Part shown: piece by piece, positions 18,555 to 27,843 of the stretch
Layout of the letters: every line of letters begins with the position of its first letter
How positions within the stretch are numbered: the stretch's first letter is position 1
Origin: Methyloligella sp.
GTDB lineage: Bacteria > Pseudomonadota > Alphaproteobacteria > Rhizobiales > HXMU1428-3
NCBI GenBank assembly: GCA_021604645.1
Contig: BQJJ01000001.1
Span: 310,001-374,000, forward strand
Length of the DNA stretch: 64,000 nt
Reading direction: 5' to 3'
Notes under the pieces: generated by a model
Told to the model about the DNA's origin: nothing
The model's input: the letters and a program-made list of their open reading frames with translations, nothing else
Database searches by the model: none
Program-made: the position numbers and the translations under genes

Positions 18555-18869
18555 ATTGTATTCCTTTTCAAAACTGTGAAGGAAAACCTCCCTCCAACAA
18601 GCTATATGGCCGCAAACTAGCCTAAACCCTCATTAAAAACAATAATTAACAGAGGTAATAACACGGCTTGTCCCCCATAAGTCTTTTTCTTCGCTTTGAG
18701 CTAAAAAAACGGGTATTAACCTGGCCTTAACTAATAAATTGAGATTTATCAAGGTAAAGCCCCTGAAAAGCGTTGAATTTAGACCTTTAGCGCATTATGT
18801 GTGAGGTAAGATTGGTATTAATGAGTTTACTATTATTCAGCTTAAAAAACAAAATATGAGGAATGCCCA
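18555..18869. other. Divergent promoter region between purC and the DUF1476 gene
   Basis: 315 bases separate two outward-facing genes, so both promoters must lie here. No riboswitch, RNA gene or repeat unit could be recognised. Confidence 0.5.
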
Positions 18870-19184
18870 ATGAATAATTTCCAAGATCGTGAAAAAGCGT
18901 TTGAAGCCAAATTTGCCCATGATGAGGAATTGCGCTTTAAAGTGGATGCACGCCGTAATAAATTACTTGGCCTGTGGCTGGCTGATAAAATGGGCAAAAC
19001 AGGCGATGACGCGGAAAGCTACGCCAAAGAAGTTGTAATTTCAGATCTCAAAGAAGCCGGTGACGCTGACATTATCGAAAAAGTAATGACGGATATCAAA
19101 GATGCTGGCCTTGGTATCTCAGAAGCTGAAATCGTCGAAAAGCTTTCAGAGTTCTTTGTAAAAGCTGGTGAAGAACTTAGCTAA
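18870..19184 (+). CDS. DUF1476 protein, ATP synthase inhibitor (zeta subunit) family
   Basis: The 104 residues begin MNNFQDREKAFEAKFAHDEE, the hallmark of DUF1476, and continue LRFKVDARRNKLLGLWLADKMG. This family includes the zeta subunit of Paracoccus F1Fo ATP synthase, whose N-terminal helix blocks ATP hydrolysis. The gene is commonly found beside purC in alphaproteobacteria, as here, facing away from it. A strong terminator follows. Confidence 0.93.
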   Translation: MNNFQDREKAFEAKFAHDEELRFKVDARRNKLLGLWLADKMGKTGDDAESYAKEVVISDLKEAGDADIIEKVMTDIKDAGLGISEAEIVEKLSEFFVKAGEELS

Positions 19185-19210
19185 GTAACGAATCAAAAAA
19201 ACACTGCATA

Positions 19211-19235
19211 AAGGCCGCATTTGCGGCCTTTTTTA
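19211..19235 (+). terminator. Intrinsic terminator after the DUF1476 gene
   Basis: Arms AAGGCCGC and GCGGCCTT with loop ATTT, then TTTTAT; 26 nt after the stop codon. Confidence 0.92.
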
Positions 19236-19410
19236 TTTCGAGTTATAATAAAAACATAGATGCAGCCTTAGGGAAGTAAAAAATTATACTTTGCAGGTGA
19301 GATTAACAAGCAAATTTGATAGTAATTTGCATAAAAACAATAGGGAGTTTAAATATACATATTAAGTAGAGGAAGTATAAGGCTTAATGTTCTTGGGGGG
19401 GGAGCTAAAA

Positions 19411-20157
19411 ATGATTGAAGCATTTATTGAAAATACGAATAGAGCGACCTCTAAAGAAGAGGTCTACCAGCTTTTTTTAAAAGCGCTCAATAACTTTGGC
19501 TATGATCGCACAATCTATACCTACTTAACCGACCAGCCAGATCTAAACAAAGAGGCCGAGCACGGTATAGTCACAAATTATCCTGATGAATGGATGGAGC
19601 GTTATTTCTCCTCCGACTATATAAAAAATGACCCAACCTTTAAGAAGGCCCTTATTTATAACGGGCCCTTCAGTTGGGACAGCCTTTCAAAAATTAAAGA
19701 ATTCACTAAAATTGAAAAACAAATCATGGATGAAGCCAACGAGATCAATCTCTTTAGTGGCGTCGGTGTCTCCATTCATGGACATTTCGGAAATCTATCA
19801 GGTCTTGGCATAGCAAGTAGCTATGAAAAAACAAATCCAAGTTTAGATACCTTAAGAAAATTAAACGCACTCTCTAGGCAATTTCATTTAGCTTACTCAG
19901 ATCATAATCAAGATACTGTAGAAGAGAAAAAAATTAAACTCTCAGCCAGAGAAAGAGAAATTCTACTCTGGGCTGCTGAGGGAAAAAGTGATCCAGTGAT
20001 TGCTGAGTTGCTTGAAATCAAACATTCAACGGTCAGATTCCATATTCAAAATATTTTTAAAAAACTAGGGGTAAATGAGAGAACCATGGCCGTAGTAAAA
20101 GCCATTAAAATGCGCATGATCTCACCAAGTTACATAGGGTTTCCATATAAGGGGTAA
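19411..20157 (+). CDS. LuxR family regulator with autoinducer-binding domain (copy 1)
   Basis: ATG 19411 is chosen because a G-rich ribosome site lies just before it; an in-frame ATG 24 nt upstream sits before that site. The N-terminal half is an autoinducer-binding domain with the key residues of LuxR: W and Y in PDEWMERYFSSDY, D-P in NDPTF, and W in GPFSWDSL. The C-terminal LuxR helix-turn-helix reads LSAREREILLWAAEGKSD through STVRFHIQNIFKKLGVNERTMA. No luxI synthase is in the window, so this is a LuxR solo here. A close paralogue and a truncated third copy follow in tandem. Confidence 0.92.
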   Translation: MIEAFIENTNRATSKEEVYQLFLKALNNFGYDRTIYTYLTDQPDLNKEAEHGIVTNYPDEWMERYFSSDYIKNDPTFKKALIYNGPFSWDSLSKIKEFTKIEKQIMDEANEINLFSGVGVSIHGHFGNLSGLGIASSYEKTNPSLDTLRKLNALSRQFHLAYSDHNQDTVEEKKIKLSAREREILLWAAEGKSDPVIAELLEIKHSTVRFHIQNIFKKLGVNERTMAVVKAIKMRMISPSYIGFPYKG

Positions 20158-20215
20158 GCCTGCATTCTCCCTATTTAGAACTATTGAAAAACAATGTGAA
20201 GACCAAAGTTTAAAA

Positions 20216-20965
20216 ATGATAGACAGCTTTATTGAAAATACAAACAGAGCAAACAACAAAGAAGACGTCTACCAACTCTTTCAAAGCGCTTTGGAAAGCA
20301 TGGGCTATGACCGACTTATTTATTGCTATGCAACCGACCAACCCAAATTAAATAGAAAAGCCGAATTTGGCATCGTCACCACTTATCCAGAAGAATGGAC
20401 AAATTATTACAATCAATCCAACTTTATGGATCATGATCCAGTCGTTAGGCAACTCTTTAAATCTGACGGGCCTTTCGCATGGGAAAGCATTATAGAAAAA
20501 CAGGAATTAACCAAAATCCAATCTAAGATCATGCATGAAGCAGAGGATGTTGGAATTTTTAGCGGTGTCGGTGTCGGTGTTCATGAGGGAATGGAAGTCT
20601 CAGGTTTTGGGATTACAAGCAGCTTTAAACGAGCCGCGCCAAATAAAGATATGCTGGCCAAGCTCAATCTGCTTGCCTTTCAATTTCATGAAGTTTATTC
20701 CAAACTAAATTATACGCAGCCAACGGCTAGCCCAAACAATCTTTCTCTACGTGAAATTGAAATCTTGCATTGGATGTCTGAAGGAAAAAGCGATCAATCA
20801 ATTGCTGATATTTTATTCATTCAGCACGCAACTGTTCGCTATCACATCAATAATATCTTTTTAAAAATTGGCGCCAATAACAGAACCATGGCGGTCGTTA
20901 AGGCCATTAAAATGCAGCTCATCACTCCAAGTTTCATCGGTACCTTATGCCATGACCAAAAATGA
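20216..20965 (+). CDS. LuxR family regulator with autoinducer-binding domain (copy 2)
   Basis: This 249-residue paralogue aligns end to end with copy 1 (MIDSFIENTNRANNKEDVYQ against MIEAFIENTNRATSKEEVYQ). It keeps W, Y, D, P and W of the ligand pocket (EEWTNYY, DHDPVV, GPFAWESI) and the HTH (LSLREIEILHWMSEGKSD, TVRYHINNIFLKIGANNRTMA). The segment around GVGVGVHEGMEVSGFGITSSF differs most from copy 1, which might change ligand choice. It starts 58 nt after copy 1, so the two probably share a transcript. Confidence 0.92.
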   Translation: MIDSFIENTNRANNKEDVYQLFQSALESMGYDRLIYCYATDQPKLNRKAEFGIVTTYPEEWTNYYNQSNFMDHDPVVRQLFKSDGPFAWESIIEKQELTKIQSKIMHEAEDVGIFSGVGVGVHEGMEVSGFGITSSFKRAAPNKDMLAKLNLLAFQFHEVYSKLNYTQPTASPNNLSLREIEILHWMSEGKSDQSIADILFIQHATVRYHINNIFLKIGANNRTMAVVKAIKMQLITPSFIGTLCHDQK

Positions 20966-20972
20966 TTTTTAT

Positions 20973-21386
20973 ATGTTCAAAGGAGCAGTAGTTGCAATTC
21001 ATGGCCGCTTTGGCGGGCTCTCAGGAGTTGGAATTGCTAGCAGTTACGATAAAGAAACACCTAATTTAGATATGCTCAGAAAAATAGATGCTCTAACAAG
21101 GCAATTTCATTTTGCATATTCAGACCATAATAAAAACAGCAACATAAAACTCTCACTCTCAGAAAGAGAATGTGAAATTTTGCTATGGACAGCTGATGGA
21201 AAAAGCGATCAGGTGATTGCCGATATCCTTATGATTAAGCATTCAACAGTAAGGTTTCATATCAAGAATATATTCCATAAATTAGAAGTGAACGAACGCA
21301 CCTTAGCTGTTGTAGAGGCCATTAAATTAGGGCTTATCACACCAACTAGCGCGGATGCTTTGTGGACATCTGAAGCGCTGCTCTAA
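20973..21386 (+). pseudogene. Truncated third LuxR copy (C-terminal half only)
   Basis: From ATG 20973 the frame encodes GAVVAIHGRFGGLSGVGIAS and then a complete LuxR-type HTH (LSLSERECEILLWTADGKSD, STVRFHIKNIFHKLEVNERTL). It matches copy 1 from about residue 120 to the end. The first half of the ligand domain is missing, and the joint lies 8 nt after the copy 2 stop. Copy 1 is its nearest relative in the window (HTH and SSYDKETPNLD). The last dozen codons come from an inserted short hairpin repeat. It may be dead, or a free DNA-binding domain may still be made. Confidence 0.75.
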
Positions 21387-21431
21387 TAGCGCTGATGCCG
21401 CGCCGGTTGCTAGTGGGCAAGCCGAAGGCGC
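21348..21431 (+). repeat. Two short hairpin (REP-like) units at the end of the luxR run
   Basis: Unit 1 (21348-21379) has outer arms AGCGC/GCGCT and overlaps the 3' end of the truncated luxR frame. Unit 2 (21400-21431) has outer arms GCGCC/GGCGC and inner arms GGTTGC/GCAAGCC. Both keep the GTGG loop. Confidence 0.85.
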
Positions 21432-21473
21432 ATCAAAAAGTGGGCGTCTGTAGCGTATGCTTTAGTGTGAGTA

Positions 21474-21500
21474 CCCCTATCAAGGTTGATAGGTGTTTTT
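21474..21500 (+). terminator. Intrinsic terminator after the luxR cluster
   Basis: Arms CCTATCAA and TTGATAGG with a two-base loop, followed by TGTTTTT. Confidence 0.8.
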
Positions 21501-21607
21501 GCTTAGAAAAACTGTAGTCTGATAGATGAAATGAATTAGAATCTACTAATTACAGATATATTTTAGGTTCAATTGAGCCTTGAATGGTTTCTTAAGAGAA
21601 TAAACAC

Positions 21608-21925
21608 ATGAATTTGACCGATGAACAAGAAGTTGAGTTACGTACAACGATTGCTTCACTTTATTATCTAGCCAAAGATGCTGAATCTGTTGGCCTAGAT
21701 CAAGTCTCTAAAATCATTATCCTGACAATAAATGAGCTAGATCTTTCGTTGAAAGAAGATGGTCTAGACCTTACGAATTTGATCATTAAAAATGATCTGC
21801 TCCCACTTTTGGAATTCATGTACAAATATAGCAATGAAGAAAAATTTGAAATGATCGCAGATATGATCATGGAAAAAGAAGACCATAATGTTCATGAAAA
21901 CAAACAGACCAAGATCATAAATTAA
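21608..21925 (+). CDS. Hypothetical acidic helical protein
   Basis: The 105-residue frame starts at ATG 21608 with AAGAGA about 8 nt upstream. The product is acidic and almost all helical (DEQEVELRTTIASLYYLAK, LLPLLEFMYKYSNEEKFEMI). No family was recognised. It lies between the luxR cluster and a diguanylate cyclase, 112 nt before the latter and in the same direction. A role in that signalling block is possible but not shown. Confidence 0.55.
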   Translation: MNLTDEQEVELRTTIASLYYLAKDAESVGLDQVSKIIILTINELDLSLKEDGLDLTNLIIKNDLLPLLEFMYKYSNEEKFEMIADMIMEKEDHNVHENKQTKIIN

Positions 21926-22037
21926 ACTGAAAGTGTGCGTGCCAAAACAACTCAGCACACCAATAAAATGTAACTCGCCATTAAACACAATTATGCTTAA
22001 TTCACCTATGAACGAAAGATGGTAAAAGGTGAATAAA

Positions 22038-23291
22038 ATGAGCTACAGAAGAGATATCGAAACGGAACTTACACAACAAAATGCCAACCTCTCTGTAAAG
22101 CAAACTTTAGCGCAGCAAATACAAATCACTGAGCGTGACATAGCTATAAGAAAAAAAATGTTAGGCTTTACAAAGACACATGAAAAAAGTCTGACGAAGG
22201 CAAAAGAAATTGCCTACCAAAATGTAAATCAAATCGTTGAAAATTTTTACATAACCCAATTAGAACATCCAGAAATTTCACTACTCATCGGTGACTTGCA
22301 CTCTCTTATGCGATTAAAAAGCTCAATGAGAGGATATATCCTTGATTTGTTCGGAGGGTTTTATGATATGGAATATGTCGATAAACGCTTGCGGATCGGT
22401 AAGGTCCATCACCGCATTGGTGTGTCACCAAAGCTTTATGTCTCCGCAATGATGCAGTTAGAAACCGCCGTTAACAATTGCATTCTTCCGCTAATGCAAG
22501 AAAAAGAAACAGAAGAAGTTTTTGTAGAATTTCAACAAGCTTTGAAACAACTCTTCATGTTTGATATGCAATTGGTCTTTGACACTTATATCGCAACCCT
22601 TGTCACTGAAGTTGAGATGGCAAGAAAAGAAATGAAAGACTATGCTGAAGGGCTTGAAGAAGTCATAGCAGAACGAACCGCACAGTTAGAAGAGCTATCA
22701 TCGAAAGATTCGCTTACAGGCCTTTATAACCAGCGTGTATTTTATGAGCAAATGCGCAGAGAAATTGCTGTTGCACAACGAATTGGTAGCCGCGTCACAC
22801 TGATTTATTTTGACTTAAACGGCTTTAAAGAAATCAACGATAATAAGGGGCATATAGCTGGCGATAATATTTTAAAATTTGTTGGTCAAGTCATACAAAA
22901 AAACATTCGCGAAGTTGATATTGGTTGCAGATATGGCGGTGATGAATTCTGTATTATTCTACCAAACACAGAGCAAAAAATGGCAAAAGATATTGTCGCC
23001 AAACGGATCTTTAGCGCCTTGGAGCAACAGGACAAATTAAGAATTAATGTCTCAATGGGAGTTGTTCAAACCGGACCGGATGTATTTTGCGAACCAGATG
23101 AACTCGTCAAGGCAGCCGATCAACTCATGTATATGGCCAAAGGGAAAAGTCGGCAAAACCCTGGAAATCATGTTGAGATGACAGAATTTCATCTAGGTAA
23201 GGGCGATGCGAAAAAAGCAGTACAAGACCTAATTGCCCAAAGAAAAGCAAACGAAGAAAATTACCAGACCGTGGAACTCGTTGCGATTTAG
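22038..23291 (+). CDS. Globin-coupled sensor diguanylate cyclase
   Basis: ATG 22038 has AAAAGG 8 nt upstream; a GTG nine bases earlier is less likely. The N-terminal protoglobin domain (about residues 25-190) carries RLRIGKVHHRIGVSPKLYV, where H124 or H125 should be the heme ligand. A short helix (about 195-222) leads to the GGDEF domain with DSLTGLYNQRVF, YFDLNGFKEINDNKGH and an intact RYGGDEF (300-304). An RxxD inhibitory site (REVD, 291-294) sits five residues before it. Such proteins make cyclic di-GMP in response to oxygen bound at heme. The C-terminal 50 residues are of unknown role. Confidence 0.92.
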   Translation: MSYRRDIETELTQQNANLSVKQTLAQQIQITERDIAIRKKMLGFTKTHEKSLTKAKEIAYQNVNQIVENFYITQLEHPEISLLIGDLHSLMRLKSSMRGYILDLFGGFYDMEYVDKRLRIGKVHHRIGVSPKLYVSAMMQLETAVNNCILPLMQEKETEEVFVEFQQALKQLFMFDMQLVFDTYIATLVTEVEMARKEMKDYAEGLEEVIAERTAQLEELSSKDSLTGLYNQRVFYEQMRREIAVAQRIGSRVTLIYFDLNGFKEINDNKGHIAGDNILKFVGQVIQKNIREVDIGCRYGGDEFCIILPNTEQKMAKDIVAKRIFSALEQQDKLRINVSMGVVQTGPDVFCEPDELVKAADQLMYMAKGKSRQNPGNHVEMTEFHLGKGDAKKAVQDLIAQRKANEENYQTVELVAI

Positions 23292-23368
23292 GAATTGAGA
23301 AATTCTTCCCCTTTGTCAGCAGAGGCTTTTGTCAAACCACTAAAAAACTGCCAAAGGGGAACTGAATA

Positions 23369-24670
23369 TTAGCCAAACACGCGCTTATAAATAGTATCGA
23401 CATGTTTCGTGTGATAGTCGAGATTAAACTTCTCTTTGATATCATCTTCACTCAAAGCAGCTCGAACTTCTTCATCAGCCAAAAGCTCGGTCATAAAGTC
23501 TTTGCCTTCACGCCAAACTTTCATAGCATTGCGCTGCACAAGACGATAACTATCTTCACGGCTCACACCAGCTTGCGTTAATGCTAGAAGCACTCGCTGA
23601 GAATGGACTAAGCCACCTAGCTTATTGAGGTTCTTCTCACAGTTCTCAGGGTAGATAACAAGCTTATCCATCACATTCGTTAAGCGTTTCAGAGCAAAAT
23701 CAAGTGTCACTGTCGCATCAGGGCCAATCATCCGCTCAACAGAAGAGTGTGAAATATCTCTCTCATGCCAAAGCGCAACATTTTCCATTGCAGGAATTGA
23801 AAAGCCGCGAACCAAACGAGCAAGACCAGTGAGGTTTTCAGTCAAAATTGGGTTCCGCTTATGCGGCATAGCTGAAGAGCCTTTTTGACCAGGCGAGAAA
23901 TATTCTTCAGCTTCTAAAACTTCGGTTCTTTGTAAATGACGAACTTCAACTGCCAGGCGCTCAATAGAGCTGGCAATCACACCTAAGGTTGCAAAATACA
24001 TCGCATGACGATCACGAGGGATCACTTGAGTTGAAACCGGCTCGGCTTCAAGGCCAAGCTTCTCTGCAACATAAACTTCAACCCGTGGGTCAATATTTGC
24101 AAATGTGCCAACTGCACCAGAAAGCGCACATGTTGCAATCTCTTCGCGCGCAGCAAGAAGGCGTTTTTTCGAGCGATCAAACTCAGCATAAAAAGAAGCC
24201 ATCTTTAAACCAACAGTAACCGGCTCAGCATGAATGCCGTGGCTACGGCCAACACAGACGGTGTCTTTGTGCTCGTCTGCACGGCGTTTTAGAACCGCAA
24301 GCAATTCATCAAGGTCAGCAAGTAGAATATCCGTTGCTTTAACAAGCTGCACGTTAAAGCAAGTGTCTAAAACATCAGATGAGGTCAGCCCCTGGTGCAC
24401 AAAACGGGCATCATCTCCAACATGCTCGGCTAGATGTGTTAGGAAGGCAATCACATCATGCTTCACTTCCCGCTCAATCTCGTCAATGCGGTCAACATTA
24501 AATTCAGCTTTCCCGCCTTTTTCCCAGATCACATCAGCAGAAGCTTGCGGAATAGTCCCAAGTTCAGCCATTGCAGAAGCTGCATGAGCTTCAATTTCAA
24601 ACCAAATGCGGAATTTCGTAGCTGGTTCCCAAATATCAGTCATCTCTTTACGGGAATAGCGAGGGATCAT
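23369..24670 (-). CDS. purB: Adenylosuccinate lyase
   Basis: PurB acts twice in purine synthesis: it cleaves SAICAR to AICAR and adenylosuccinate to AMP, releasing fumarate. Its 433 residues start MIPRYSRKEMTDIWEP. Seen: VGRSHGIHAEPVTVGLK, the fumarase/lyase signature GSSAMPHKRNPI, and HSSVERMIGPDA. It stands 4.8 kb from the purC cluster, facing the same way. An inverted repeat (TTCCCCTTTG at 23306, CAAAGGGGAA at 23352) separates its end from the convergent cyclase gene. Confidence 0.97.
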   Translation of the reverse strand: MIPRYSRKEMTDIWEPATKFRIWFEIEAHAASAMAELGTIPQASADVIWEKGGKAEFNVDRIDEIEREVKHDVIAFLTHLAEHVGDDARFVHQGLTSSDVLDTCFNVQLVKATDILLADLDELLAVLKRRADEHKDTVCVGRSHGIHAEPVTVGLKMASFYAEFDRSKKRLLAAREEIATCALSGAVGTFANIDPRVEVYVAEKLGLEAEPVSTQVIPRDRHAMYFATLGVIASSIERLAVEVRHLQRTEVLEAEEYFSPGQKGSSAMPHKRNPILTENLTGLARLVRGFSIPAMENVALWHERDISHSSVERMIGPDATVTLDFALKRLTNVMDKLVIYPENCEKNLNKLGGLVHSQRVLLALTQAGVSREDSYRLVQRNAMKVWREGKDFMTELLADEEVRAALSEDDIKEKFNLDYHTKHVDTIYKRVFG

Positions 24671-24832
24671 GAGCGTTTACTTTCTATTGTGTTTAAGAAA
24701 TGAGGTGTGGCCTCATAAAAAGAAAATTGTGATGGTTTAGGAGATTTCATTTTTGCTCTCGCCTGTCAAGAGTAGCTCAATGAAAACTCAGGTGAAAAAT
24801 GACGCAAACCCACCAGAAAGCGAATAAAAATG

Positions 24833-24864
24833 AAAAAAGCAGCACTTCTTTACAGAAGCACTGC
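24833..24864 (-). terminator. Intrinsic terminator after the four-helix membrane protein gene
   Basis: On the minus strand, GCAGTGCTTCT, loop GTAA, AGAAGTGCTGC, then TTTTTTC. Confidence 0.88.
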
Positions 24865-24907
24865 CAATTCTACTTAATTGATTTAGCTATCAAACTAGCT
24901 TTATCAA

Positions 24908-25426
24908 TTAATCTCTTCTAGGACCAAACATCGTGATATACAAAGCACCAGCTGGCAAAAGGCCTAAAATTGAAAGACGTAGCGGGCTTAAAAATAGAGA
25001 TGTAAATGCATTAATCCCTTGCACAAGAGAGATGTAAAAATCTTGCGCACCGCTAAATTGATAAGTCGGGCCAATTTTTCCAGGAAGTGGTAAATATTCA
25101 TGTGCTAAAGTTAGAGCACCGCCCACAACCAAAAACAAAACTGTAAGAGTTAGAAAAGCAAAAACAAATCGAAAGAGTATAGGGCGACTAGCAACTAAAA
25201 TCTGAAACCACCATGTTAATAAAGCGGCAATTGAACCTGAGATCCCAACAGCATAAGCCGTGTTTGCCACATCATCTGTTAATTCACCACCACCCATTTG
25301 GATGTGTTCTGTCATCAAAGCGCCAGATAAGAAAATTCCATAAATAACTGAAAATAAAATCGCAAGCACTAAGCCAGCAATTTTACCGCGTCCATGTCCC
25401 GCTGTTGCGGCTGCACTATTTGCCAT
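24908..25426 (-). CDS. Hypothetical membrane protein, four predicted helices
   Basis: ATG 25426 is preferred to the longer frame because AAGGGGAAG lies just upstream. The 172 residues have four hydrophobic segments (GLVLAILFSVIYGIFL, YAVGISGSIAALLTWW, FVFAFLTLTVLFLVVGGAL, LSILGLLPAGALYITMF) and a loop between helices 3 and 4. No family was recognised. The gene stands alone with its own terminator. Confidence 0.65.
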   Translation of the reverse strand: MANSAAATAGHGRGKIAGLVLAILFSVIYGIFLSGALMTEHIQMGGGELTDDVANTAYAVGISGSIAALLTWWFQILVASRPILFRFVFAFLTLTVLFLVVGGALTLAHEYLPLPGKIGPTYQFSGAQDFYISLVQGINAFTSLFLSPLRLSILGLLPAGALYITMFGPRRD

Positions 25427-25701
25427 TAAACTTCCCCTTAAAAACTTAAATTTCAAATTTCGATTAAAGAGCCTAACCAATGATTGAGACAGTTTCACGG
25501 CTCAAACACAGCTATTTTCGTAACTAATGCCGTTTTAAACTGTTCAACCGAGGGTTAAACAATCGCAACGTTGAAAAAATGTAAGGTTGTGTATAGCAAA
25601 GCAAATCAAGGAGCAAAATAGAGTCCGCGAGAGAACGGCGACTTGTGCACAATTAAGGCCCAAAACGTCAGTATTAGCTATTGCTTACTGAGAATTACGA
25701 C

Positions 25702-26520
25702 TTAGTTTGTCGCATTAAAAGCAGGCAGCCAGGATGAATTTGCTAAATATCGACCGTCATCACCTTCAAAGCCATAGCTAAAGATTTGTAAAATAACGAT
25801 ATAAACAGATTCTTTTTTCTTATTCTTAGAAGAAGAAAGTTGAGGGACAAACTTTATAATATCTGAAATCGCATATCTTTTGGGACAACCGCGGCTAGTC
25901 GGAATACGCTGATCTTTATGCAAAAGAGTTTCTTTTTTATCTTGCGCTTGCATAGATAAGGAGTAACCGGTTTGAGCTTCATCCCCGTAATCTTTACATC
26001 TTTTCGTAGGTAAATCGATGTCTGAAACTCGAAAAGTCAGTTTGAATTTTTGCCAATACGGGTCTCTGCCTGGAAAAACTGTAACTTTTTTAGGGTCTCG
26101 ATCCACTTCAGAGAGCGGGTTATGAGCCAAAAGGTCACCAGGTTCACTGATCTTGTATTTTTTTAAAGTAGCGTCAGCTAGCAACAAAGCTTTATCCCGT
26201 GCGCGTTTCAATCTGAGCCGCTCTTCATTTAGATCAGCATCACTCTCATCTTTTAGCAAAACCCGATAAGGGGAGCCCTTTACCCAGCTATTGTTGCGCG
26301 TGTTTGTGATGTAAATATTAGAATAGGGAAAACCAGAACCATCCTGCACGCCAAATTCTTCAAAAGCAAAATAAGTCCCATCAGGAGAGAAACCCAAAAT
26401 ATGCCTCTTTGCTACATCTCCAGCCCGAGCTGTTCCTAAAAGAGCAGACACAAAAATCAAAGCCAAAATGATAATATTGATCGAACGCCGTGTTCTGGAT
26501 TTAAACATAAGAGGATGCAT
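25702..26520 (-). CDS. DUF2259 family secreted protein
   Basis: The 272-residue frame starts at ATG 26520 or the in-frame ATG 26508. A signal peptide ends near SALLGTARA (about residue 33). The mature part begins with the DUF2259 hallmark HILGFSPDGTYFAFEEFGVQ then DGSGFPYSNIYI, and ends SYGFEGDDGRYLA with the same kind of motif. The family is found in alphaproteobacteria, with no known activity. It has no operon partners. Confidence 0.82.
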   Translation of the reverse strand: MHPLMFKSRTRRSINIIILALIFVSALLGTARAGDVAKRHILGFSPDGTYFAFEEFGVQDGSGFPYSNIYITNTRNNSWVKGSPYRVLLKDESDADLNEERLRLKRARDKALLLADATLKKYKISEPGDLLAHNPLSEVDRDPKKVTVFPGRDPYWQKFKLTFRVSDIDLPTKRCKDYGDEAQTGYSLSMQAQDKKETLLHKDQRIPTSRGCPKRYAISDIIKFVPQLSSSKNKKKESVYIVILQIFSYGFEGDDGRYLANSSWLPAFNATN

Positions 26521-26691
26521 AACAATTCTTCCACAAAACTTATAAGGATTAACTTAACCTAAATCAGAAAACATGAACAGAAGCTGACTTGTATTTCTCT
26601 CTGTAGATAATATAACTATAGCCAAAATGCGCCAATTAAATATTGTTCACAATTAAATTTCAAAATGGCCTTATAAAAGAGAAAATAACTT

Positions 26692-26760
26692 AGAGCATTC
26701 CGCCCAAAAGCGGGTATCAGTTTTAGGTTCGTGCGGTTGTTAGTGGGCAACCTGAAGCAC
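26692..26760 (+). repeat. Degenerate RIME-like palindrome with a short hairpin unit
   Basis: GAGCATTCCGCCC-type text followed by AAAAGCGGG and CAGTTTT resembles the larger palindrome at 1364 and 30669 in decayed form. A hairpin unit of the short family (GTGC-GGTTGT, GTGG, GCAACC, TGAA, GCAC) lies at 26731-26760. Confidence 0.7.
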
Positions 26761-26788
26761 ATAAAAGAAGCCTTAAGGAGGCAAATTC

Positions 26789-27715
26789 ATGACGCAAACC
26801 AAATTAAATCCACCAATTCGATCAATCCGGTGTGGTGATGCGTCATTGAAAGAAGGCGAAAATGTGGGGCAAGACTATATACTCACATTGGCGTGCTGTG
26901 ATGCACCGGGCATTGTGGCAAGTATAGCCGGAACAATCGCAGAAATAGGTGGTAACATCATCGAAAGTTCTCAATTCGGAGATCCTCAAACAGGGCGCTT
27001 TTTTATGAGGGTAAAATTTTCGTCCAGCCAGGAAGTGAAGAAAAGCGAAATTGTAACAGCTCTGGAACAGCCCGGCGAAAAATTTACAATGGAATGGCGC
27101 CTCTATGAAGCAAACCGGCCAACAAAAACGGTCATCATGGCATCAAAAACAGATCATTGTTTAAACGATTTGGTCTATCGTTGGAGAATGGGGACATTAC
27201 CAATAGATATCGTTCGCATTATTTCAAATCATAAAGATGTAGAAGACATTGCAAAATTAAATAACATCCCTTTCACCTATGCTCCGGTCACAAAAGAAAC
27301 CAAAGAAAATCAAGAACAGCAACTGCGTGAATTGTTTGTAAATGATGGTACAGAGCTCATTGTTCTGGCGAGATACATGCAGATCTTATCTGACAAATTA
27401 AGTAAAGATTACTTTGGCTCGATCATCAATATTCATCACTCTTTCTTGCCAGGCTTCAAAGGGGCAAAGCCCTACCACAGAGCCCATGACAGAGGTGTAA
27501 AGCTCATCGGGGCAACAGCCCATTATGTCACCCCTGACTTAGATGAAGGCCCAATTATTGAGCAGGAAGTGGAGCGGGTTAATCATGCCATGAATGTGAC
27601 TGACTTAATCGCCGCTGGTAGAGACATAGAACGCCGAGTATTAGCAAAAGCTGTAAGATATCACATTGAACATCGCGTTCTGATCAATGATGGAAAAACC
27701 GTTGTTTTTCTTTAG
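26789..27715 (+). CDS. purU: Formyltetrahydrofolate deformylase
   Basis: PurU splits 10-formyl-THF into THF and formate, balancing one-carbon pools and feeding PurT. Its 308 residues include an N-terminal ACT domain from about residue 29 (YILTLACCDAPGIVASIAG). The formyltransferase domain has INIHHSFLPGFKGAKPYHRA, GATAHYVTPDLDEGPIIEQ (catalytic N, H, D set) and VEDIAKLNNIPF. The first 28 residues are an extension not usual in the family; a later start is possible, but AAGGAGG sits well before ATG 26789. Confidence 0.95.
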   Translation: MTQTKLNPPIRSIRCGDASLKEGENVGQDYILTLACCDAPGIVASIAGTIAEIGGNIIESSQFGDPQTGRFFMRVKFSSSQEVKKSEIVTALEQPGEKFTMEWRLYEANRPTKTVIMASKTDHCLNDLVYRWRMGTLPIDIVRIISNHKDVEDIAKLNNIPFTYAPVTKETKENQEQQLRELFVNDGTELIVLARYMQILSDKLSKDYFGSIINIHHSFLPGFKGAKPYHRAHDRGVKLIGATAHYVTPDLDEGPIIEQEVERVNHAMNVTDLIAAGRDIERRVLAKAVRYHIEHRVLINDGKTVVFL

Positions 27716-27843
27716 AATTCCTCTAAAAACAGGGCTAAAACACACATAAGTGTGGCATATATCCATTAGCTGTGGAACGAAGAGTCTATATCTCGGTAAA
27801 ATCGCAAAAATTTCTCTCAAAAATTTGGAGTCTCGGCATATTT

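Noticed and set aside
21840-22037. luxI synthase near the LuxR genes
   Set aside because: No frame in 19-24 kb resembles an acyl-homoserine lactone synthase.
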